From: Coemansia sp. RSA 1804
Taxonomy: Eukaryota > Kickxellomycota > Kickxellomycetes > Kickxellales > Kickxellaceae
Reading direction: 5' to 3'
Assembly (NCBI GenBank): GCA_027578815.1
Contig: JANBTH010000647.1
Span: 1-13,232, forward strand
Length of the DNA stretch: 13,232 bases
Positions 1-6,198 of this stretch are shown piece after piece. The first letter of the stretch is position 1, and each line of letters begins with the position of its first letter. The position numbers and the translations under genes are program-made. The notes beneath the pieces are model-generated. The model worked only from the letters and a program-made list of their open reading frames with translations. It was not told the origin of the DNA and ran no database searches.

Positions 1-880
1 TTTTTTTTTTAAAAACAAAATAGCCCAGCATCTGTGACTTTTATTTTGAAATGAGTTTCGTGTTTAGTTTTCCTCTAATACATTTATTTAAAAGCATCGG
101 CCTTCATTTTTGGCAATTCAGCAACAAAATCAAACATCTGGTTCACTTTATCTAACAGGGATTTAATAGCGCAAGAAGATTTTGCTAGTATACCACAAAA
201 TTAAAATTACTGGCTGAGATGTTTATGATTTGACTTTTTTTACACTGTAAACAAGTATGCAGAAAGTAACATTGACAGTTTAAAGTGTGAAAGTGTGAGC
301 TTGTATTTCTTTCATTTTGTTTGATGCCTATAACCTGTCTCAAATGATCTCATTCAAAAGAGAAAGTGAAGAGCCACTGCTAACTTTTCCAAATAAAATG
401 GTTGTGGAAGCTTTTGCCACCATCTAATACTTAAAATGCCTGATTGCTGATTGCGATCAACTAATTAAAGCAAGAACATATGTGGAAGGTGCACGGATAG
501 TACTTAAGCCTCTGCTGGTCAGGATTATAACTGGAAGCCTTTTACACATTTCTTTCAAACAAACTCTGTAGTTGCTTTTGATTTCTTTTATTTAATAAGC
601 TTGAACACCGATTTTTCAAACAACCAGATAAACAGAAAACAAGCTAATTTCTAGCCAGAGTAAGAGGAATCAGGAGGAACAAAGAAAGCACAGAGAGAGT
701 TTCTTTGAAAAGCTGAAAAGTTGCAGGACCAGTGATAGTGTTTAGTTTCTAGTGGGTATTGAAGCATTCTTTGTATAAATTTTTCTACTATTAATGCTAT
801 CTAATGCTATTTCTAAGCATCGCACTGCTTGATCCTGTGCAAACCATCTGATCAGACGATCCACACGATTTATCTAGCCC
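1..880. other. AT-rich stretch with no recognisable gene
   Basis: The window opens with ten T followed by an A-rich run and continues as AT-rich DNA with stops in all frames. I found no ORF of useful length, no tRNA-like B box and no clear repeat. It may be decayed sequence or ordinary intergenic DNA. The T run at the very start could be a homopolymer or the reverse of a poly(A) tail cut by the window edge, which cannot be decided here. Confidence 0.6.
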
Positions 881-884
881 CTCG

Positions 885-1199
885 ATGTCATATTATCAAG
901 ATCAGCAGCTAATGAAAATAAACATTGAAGAAAATGTACACAAAAAGAATTTACACAGCTGTTCTTTTGCTGTGCTGTTTCCTTCTTTGTACAACACCTT
1001 AATTTTCTGTATTTTCAATAATGACACTGTTGTACCCATGGATCAAGGGGAACCTGTGGGGCCTGATGATGGGGGCATAGAAGACCTTATCTATGTCTGC
1101 ACACAGATCAAATCACTGAACTGTGCTGGATCTATCACCCCATATGTGGACATCATACAACTATTGATGCTTTTGCTTGTTAATGATGAGATTGGCTGA
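885..1199 (+). CDS. Weak small ORF; possible short secreted protein if spliced
   Basis: An uninterrupted 104-codon ATG frame is open here, with no family I recognise. Its N-terminal half is low in coding character. The part after about 1045 reads more like protein, with a Gly/Pro/Asp-rich stretch (EPVGPDDGGIEDLIYVC) and then a leucine-rich end (LLMLLL). An alternative model begins at the ATG at 934, which encodes a signal-peptide-like start (MYTKR, then a run of Ala/Val/Leu/Cys). A 59-bp GT-AG intron at 989-1047 then joins it in phase to the same downstream frame, with CTTAAT at 998-1003 as branch point. The acceptor (atcaag) is only fair. Either model could be spurious in AT-rich DNA. No neighbour supports a role. 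Confidence 0.15.
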   Translation: MSYYQDQQLMKINIEENVHKKNLHSCSFAVLFPSLYNTLIFCIFNNDTVVPMDQGEPVGPDDGGIEDLIYVCTQIKSLNCAGSITPYVDIIQLLMLLLVNDEIG

Positions 1200-1455
1200 T
1201 GAAAACATCAATCACAAAGAAACGTGAACATTCTGCAATGCAACACCTGGTGTTTGCAATTGCACCATCGTTTCTGGATATATGTTTACATGTTATGCTC
1301 AGGTTACACATGCTGCCACATTAGTTTTATTTGATAAAAATATCTGCTATAAAAGGTAAGGAAAACACAGCCTAAGATTGTGAGATGTTTTCCTTGGAGA
1401 TCAATTAAAAGTATAATAATATCAGTACCAATTAAGAAAATCAATTAATAGTCAA

Positions 1456-1547
1456 GGGATCTGCCCCCACTTTCGGTGCAAGCTACCGAAAGACGACTCT
1501 TTCAGAGACTTGAGGGCAGATCCCGAGGGAACTTTCGGTGCAGAAAG
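1456..1547. repeat. Compact GC-rich element with nested inverted and direct repeats
   Basis: An 11-bp perfect inverted repeat, GGGATCTGCCC (1456-1466) and GGGCAGATCCC (1514-1524), encloses two smaller hairpins. These are CTTTCGGT/ACCGAAAG (1470-1477/1485-1492, 7-nt loop) and CTCT/AGAG (1497-1500/1504-1507, 3-nt loop). A 12-bp direct repeat ACTTTCGGTGCA occurs at 1469-1480 and again at 1531-1542. The second copy can form its own small hairpin with GAAAG (1543-1547). As RNA this would fold as a three-way junction followed by a hairpin. It is much more GC-rich than its surroundings. I do not recognise a known RNA family or transposon terminus, and I saw no hammerhead core. Confidence 0.55.
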
Positions 1548-2143
1548 GTCACAACATTTATTTTATAAATTAAAAATAATTTCCCTTATCAGAATATTTT
1601 TCTCAATCTTTCTTTATTAATAAAGAACTATTGTTTAATTCGGAATATATGCAGCACACTCACCGTGTTGTAACAACACTATACTGTTTAAGGTGAATTT
1701 TGTACATTATTTCTTTTGTGCAATGGTGGCCACCCAATCTTCATCTTTTTGGTTGTTTTGTTTTTTTCTCTAATAAATATGTTTCAATAGGTTTTCAAAG
1801 GGAATATGAAATATGTTACTTACTATGAAGAAACCTATCAACCTGCTATTCAGGACAAGCCACTGCTTTTATACTTTGGCGTTCATTGTCCTATATAGCT
1901 CAAACATCTGTATCATCCTTTTTAGGAGTGATAAATGTCACGTATCGATCTCAGGCTATTTCTCCTTGTTGTTCGTAACATTTAATCCTCAGAGCAGATT
2001 AATATCAGACTCTGATCTCAGGTTCTCATATATTGCTCTGAGCAACACATTTTTCTATTTGCTTGTAATTGTTAATGTATGATGTGAGAATATTCGGATT
2101 TTTACATTATAAACACAAAATTGTTAATTCGTTGATAATTGTT
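1548..2143. other. AT-rich intergenic DNA downstream of gene 1
   Basis: No convincing gene. An 89-codon plus-strand frame (1813-2082) translates to a hydrophobic, compositionally biased sequence with no family resemblance. Small repeats are visible near its end: the 9-bp inverted pair CTCAGAGCA (1988-1996) and TGCTCTGAG (2034-2042), and the direct repeat GATCTCAGG (1947-1955 and 2014-2022). The stretch lies 3' of the minus-strand kinase gene and should contain its 3' UTR and polyadenylation site. I could not pick out a single clear signal. Confidence 0.5.
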
Positions 2144-4486
2144 TTATTTGTCTTGCCTTTGGCTTCTCAGTCTTTCCAACGCTTTTGTGCGCGCAGACAA
2201 AATCACTTCAAGTAGATTGTTGGCAATGTCTGCAGCACACTCGACACGTCGCTCAAATGGGTCTTTGTTAGACGCCGTTTGCTGTTCCTCAATTTCCGAT
2301 CCAGAATCATCACCTTCGGAAAACCACTCTTCGTCAAACTGGGATTCGTCTCTCGCTATCGTACCATGCAATTCCGCTGGATATTTTCTGTTGCTAAAAA
2401 GATGTGTGTAAAGATTGCCGACAAGACGTTTAAGCTGGCTATACCCGGGTAGCTTGAGAAAGCCATTGAGGATATCACCGACAAAGCCACTCCACGTTTG
2501 AAGATGATGGCGTTTTGCTTCTGCTACATCAAATGGATCGTCGCCTTGCCATTTCTTTATAGCCAACCGCCTTGTATTGTCAAAATGTTTTTCGTCGTTC
2601 AAGTTGATGCCTGTTGTTCCCAGCCAACACAATACATAAATGAGCGATTCCCAGTCATCTAGCTGCGTGCGCTTGACGTTGGAATTGGCAAGGTTGTTGA
2701 TGCTCATATACGGATATGTGCCTGTTCGTTCTGGCCGTGTGCTAAAGTCGTTGTCCGCCATATCCTTTGCACAGTCAAAGTCAATAAGAACGCCGCGCAC
2801 TGTGTTGTCTGGAAGCTTTGTGAAAAGCATGTTGTTGACTGAAATGTCTCTGTGCAGTATTCCGCACTCTGTTGCAATGGCGGTGTGTGCGGCCATCACA
2901 TCTGCGACAACAACAATTAGCTGGTCAACACTCTCAATGTTCTGCAACGGCACACACTCGGGTTTCATGGCAATACGTCTGTGAACTCTGAATTCGCACT
3001 GATTCGATGTGTGTTGTAAAGGCTCTCCAAACGCAGTGTCTGTGTTGTCTTCCAGCGTAGAATTCTGTCCAACAATCTGAACAGCGCCTCCGTGCACTAT
3101 GCTTGCAAATGTTCCTTTCAGATCATCTCTGCCAGCAAGACGATTCTTAATCCTTTGCATAAACACGACCTCATCGCGCAAATCATTCTCCTTCTCTTTC
3201 TTCTCCTGCTGACCAACGCTGTCTGCTCTGCGCTTGGAATGTGCCCATGCGTCCTTGACAACAACATTCTCTTCAAGCACATCGTCTCTGCACAGAAAGC
3301 AACGAGTATGGCGTCCAAAGCTCCGTGTAGCCCTCATAATCGTTTTCAGAATCCTGAATGTGTGCTTTTTGTTGGTTTCTCTGTCATATACATCAATCTC
3401 TGCTGCGTTGCCATGGTCGTCTAGTCGAATGGTTGGGTCGTAACCTAGCTGGTCCTCTTCGCAATACGCCATATCCACAAGCATCGCCACAAGGTCGCTG
3501 CGGCCAGTTGTGCTGTTCACATCCATTGACTTGGACATGAATATGTTGTCGTTGCTGAATACACATGCATGGGCCACGGTACCGCATATTGTAAAGCCCC
3601 ACGTAAACCGCCGATTGGCCTGGTTAGTGTATATGTTCCGGTTGTAGGTGTACAGCTGTGCCAGTGCATCTTTTTCTTTCCCAGATCTGTGTTTGATTTC
3701 GACTATTGCTACAACGTTCTTGTAGGCTGGCTTTCCAGAATAGATATATACTGCGTCAGACCCTTCATTCATTCTGCTGGTATTCATAAGAGCAATATCG
3801 ACGCGTGTGTGGTCGTCTGAGCCATCTGGGTTGCTGTCTGGCATCTCTGCTGGCAAAATAACACGAGATCTGGAGTAGCTGCCAATGTTGTCTTTGTTGT
3901 CGTTTGTGCTAGTGGAAACAAACTCTTTGTGCACTTTGTCAATCTGCTGGTAAACATAGCTGAAAAATGCAGATATACACGGATACAGCGCACGCTCTGA
4001 CACCATCCTTTGCCCTGAAACCCACTCTTTCAGTGCTGTGTATTCGTTGTTCTGTTCTGCTGAGGTAATAAACGCTTCAAGCCTTTCGCAGACCCGTGCA
4101 GCAACATTGCTAACAAACACTGACAATCCACTATCTCTAGGTTTAACAACCTGTGCAACTGGTGTATCTGGTACAAGACTTTGCTCAACACACGCCTTTG
4201 CCTCTGCATTGCGTTCTGTGCGGATCTCGCTGTTTGACAGAGTTAGGTTGCCTTTGCTGCTTGCATGGCTGGCACGCTGCTTCTGCGGTGTTGCTCCTTC
4301 AGACTGTTGTTCGTGGTTTAGAGGAAACGGCGGAGCAGGCTTGTCGGATAGCCGAGAACTGCTGGACAGACCACGCTTCTGGCGTTCTGCTGTAGCTTCC
4401 AACGATGTAGAGCGGTCGGACTTTGCAACCTTTTTATGTGGAGGAGTTGACGGTGGGTCTTCCCCTTCTCTTTTAGAGGAAGTCAT
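2144..4486 (-). CDS. FunK1-type fungal protein kinase with endonuclease-like N-terminal module
   Basis: 780 residues from the ATG at 4486. The frame stays open a few codons further but only to a TTG, so I start at MTSSKREGE. Residues 1-120 are Ser/Pro/basic and look disordered, with a basic patch (PPHKKVAKSDR) that could be a nuclear localisation signal. Residues about 160-320 resemble a PD-(D/E)XK nuclease fold: helix SER..LY (163-168), Asp230 in RVDIAL, E263/K265 in VEIKHRSG, then Gln277. The kinase part follows: GRHTR (391-395), Lys411 in VVVKD, HRDISVNN (545-552, catalytic Asp547, Asn552), DFD at 569-571 in place of DFG, GTYPYMS (589-595) and DDWES (610-614). The C-terminus is acidic (about 711-734) and then helical. 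These motifs are typical of FunK1 (Pkinase_fungal), and the kinase residues look intact, so activity is plausible. The substrate is unknown. No intron is needed, and the gene reads away from the telomere. Confidence 0.88.
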   Translation of the reverse strand: MTSSKREGEDPPSTPPHKKVAKSDRSTSLEATAERQKRGLSSSSRLSDKPAPPFPLNHEQQSEGATPQKQRASHASSKGNLTLSNSEIRTERNAEAKACVEQSLVPDTPVAQVVKPRDSGLSVFVSNVAARVCERLEAFITSAEQNNEYTALKEWVSGQRMVSERALYPCISAFFSYVYQQIDKVHKEFVSTSTNDNKDNIGSYSRSRVILPAEMPDSNPDGSDDHTRVDIALMNTSRMNEGSDAVYIYSGKPAYKNVVAIVEIKHRSGKEKDALAQLYTYNRNIYTNQANRRFTWGFTICGTVAHACVFSNDNIFMSKSMDVNSTTGRSDLVAMLVDMAYCEEDQLGYDPTIRLDDHGNAAEIDVYDRETNKKHTFRILKTIMRATRSFGRHTRCFLCRDDVLEENVVVKDAWAHSKRRADSVGQQEKKEKENDLRDEVVFMQRIKNRLAGRDDLKGTFASIVHGGAVQIVGQNSTLEDNTDTAFGEPLQHTSNQCEFRVHRRIAMKPECVPLQNIESVDQLIVVVADVMAAHTAIATECGILHRDISVNNMLFTKLPDNTVRGVLIDFDCAKDMADNDFSTRPERTGTYPYMSINNLANSNVKRTQLDDWESLIYVLCWLGTTGINLNDEKHFDNTRRLAIKKWQGDDPFDVAEAKRHHLQTWSGFVGDILNGFLKLPGYSQLKRLVGNLYTHLFSNRKYPAELHGTIARDESQFDEEWFSEGDDSGSEIEEQQTASNKDPFERRVECAADIANNLLEVILSARTKALERLRSQRQDK

Positions 4487-4572
4487 TTGAGATGAAATGT
4501 AACCAATAAGCAAGACATTGAAACAAGCTTGAATTCAAAGTAAAGAAAAAAGAAGCAAGCTTCCGATCACAC

Positions 4573-4610
4573 AGTTTACGCTGGCAGCGCTTTTCTGTTT
4601 ACTTGTTTAC
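4573..4610 (-). promoter_or_regulatory. Cluster of three GTTTAC (forkhead-like) motifs upstream of gene 1
   Basis: GTTTAC occurs at 4574-4579, 4597-4602 and 4605-4610, which is 88-124 bp upstream of the start at 4486. On the coding strand two of them read GTAAACA, and one is GTAAACAA, the core bound by forkhead factors in other eukaryotes. A T-rich TTTTTAAA lies just beyond (about 4611-4618). The same motif is clustered in front of gene 2. Function is inferred from motif and position only. Confidence 0.35.
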
Positions 4611-4618
4611 TTTAAAAA

Positions 4619-5395
4619 GAATGGTGAGATCACAAAATCATCAATCAACAAATCCAGCCATGTAATTATGTGATCATGATTATAATTATAACCGATCCGC
4701 ACTATTTCCTGTCCTGAAAACGGCATAAATAAATGACTTTTTAGACATGTATGTATTCACTTACAATAGGCTACATAAGCCAGATTCTGTTTCTTACCCT
4801 CTTGCCAATACTGATTTTGCACGTTCAGAAATGAGTTTATATCTAAACCTGGCTGGAGTTCTACCTACAAGCGGTGTTATGCCGGAATAATGTTTGACTA
4901 TTTTTTTCAGCATTGGCTTCATCAAACTAGGTATTGTAGTGAATAATATCAAAACGTGCTGGTTAATTAAATAGTGATAAAATGTGATATGTTTTATTAT
5001 CTGACCAAAAAATGGCTCATAATATCTATCAAACTCTATTTATTTATGCAAATACAAATGTTGACATTTGTCCTGTTTTTGCAACAGTATTTGTTTCAAA
5101 TTACACCAAATTTAAAGTTGTGGCTGTCGTGTTTAACCTAATAAATAGTATAGAATGTTATTTATTCTGAAATGAACATAAACAAACATTCTACTTTGTT
5201 ATTTTTTCTTTTTATGGCTAGCCAAATCCTGTCACGCGGCGATCTATTGCCTCTGATATCTCCGTGGGAGCTCTGGTCCTGATCATACTGAAATCAGACC
5301 CTGTTGCCCATCTCCGTCACGCATCAGGTTTTTGTGAAGTAGTTTGAAATATTATTTATAAAAAAGATAAAATTATAAATCTATAATACTGTTCT
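4619..5395. other. AT-rich intergenic DNA with a GC island
   Basis: No ORF of note. At 4665-4695 there is AT-palindromic sequence (ATAATTATA-type). At 5221-5330 there is a distinctly GC-richer island. It carries the direct repeats GTCACGC (5231-5237 and 5316-5322) and ATCTCCGT (5258-5265 and 5310-5317), and a hairpin GGTCCTGAT/ATCAGACC (5275-5283/5293-5300, one bulge). It has neither a tRNA fold nor a B box. It may be the remnant of an inserted or former coding sequence. Confidence 0.45.
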
Positions 5396-6198
5396 TAGTG
5401 ATGGTAGTGCAGAAGGTGCAGAAAGCGTATCTGCAATAGTGGAAGAGGACAGTTGGTTTGGTATTACTATAGCTGAGGGCATGGCATCAAGAAAGCAATA
5501 AGTTGTGAAAGTCCAAGTGGCATCAACACTGCCCCTTCTATATTCACCAGCAATATTTCTGAGTGTGTCTTAAACAACAACAACAGATGCCACAAGAAAA
5601 ATTAGCAAAGACAAAGCCTGCTGGTGATACTTTAACTCTAACCAACAACATTGACAGCACCATGCAACAGCTCTTCTGGTACTTCCAATGATTATGTTTT
5701 TCATTGGACCAGACAATGCACTGGTGTTGCCTGTGATTGATTCGGATCACATACTTGTAAACTGGTCCTTTTGCGTGTCAATTCAGTCGGAATATTACGA
5801 GACCAAGGTCGAACATGACAGCCAAACGAAAACATACACTATTCTGGAGAGCGGCTGTTGCATAGTGGTTAGAAAAATAGGCAGTGGGAGACGCAGACAT
5901 CCACGGAAAAGCTACTAATAAGGCTAGCTATGGCAATGGCAAAGCATCCTGAGAATGAATCTGCAGACGATGGTACTACTTTACAGAATAGTCTGTGTGT
6001 TAGGCGTAGGACGGCTCTTAAAGTGTAAGTATACCAAGAACGGTCTGGGGCTTATTCGCTGTAAATATTCTATCACCCTACTCGCCGGCAGCGGCAGTGG
6101 CGTCAATTTTCGAGTCTTTCGGTGTTTCTAGTAGAGAGCTTGCTTGTAAATCTATATTATTCAGCTTGGAATGTGGAAAAAGCAAAGAAAAAAGCTAG
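5396..6198 (+). pseudogene. Possible decayed or multi-exon gene, convergent with gene 2
   Basis: Successive short open stretches in different plus-strand frames have protein-like composition, including Ser/Glu-rich segments near 5396-5500, a 76-codon frame at 5688-5918 and a segment (KLLIRLAMAMAKHPENES) at about 5900-5970. The last of these ends at a consensus donor GTAAGT (6025). An acceptor TTTCTAG ending at 6131 would join it in phase to a 22-codon tail stopping at 6198, antiparallel to the last codons of gene 2. Within 5688-5918 the string TKTYTILE, followed 13 residues later by GRRR, loosely resembles the start of a FunK1 kinase domain (compare gene 1 around residues 370-395). The many stops and frame changes suggest a broken copy, but unresolved introns could also explain them. 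The FunK1 link is tentative. Confidence 0.28.

Noticed and set aside
1190..1235. CTGATGA followed by GAAA, suggestive of a hammerhead ribozyme core
   Set aside because: The bases between them cannot form the required stem, and no flanking stems or cleavage-site pairing are seen.
1813..2082. 89-codon hydrophobic plus-strand frame
   Set aside because: Low-complexity, AT-driven composition with no family match. It also contains inverted repeats, which suggests non-coding sequence.
4038..4490. 150-codon plus-strand frame opposite the N-terminus of gene 1
   Set aside because: Antisense shadow of a Ser/Pro-rich disordered coding region. No independent support.
4487..4513. Nine-codon N-terminal extension of gene 1 starting at 4513
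   Set aside because: The first codon is TTG. The ATG at 4486 is the first proper start and gives a normal N-terminus.
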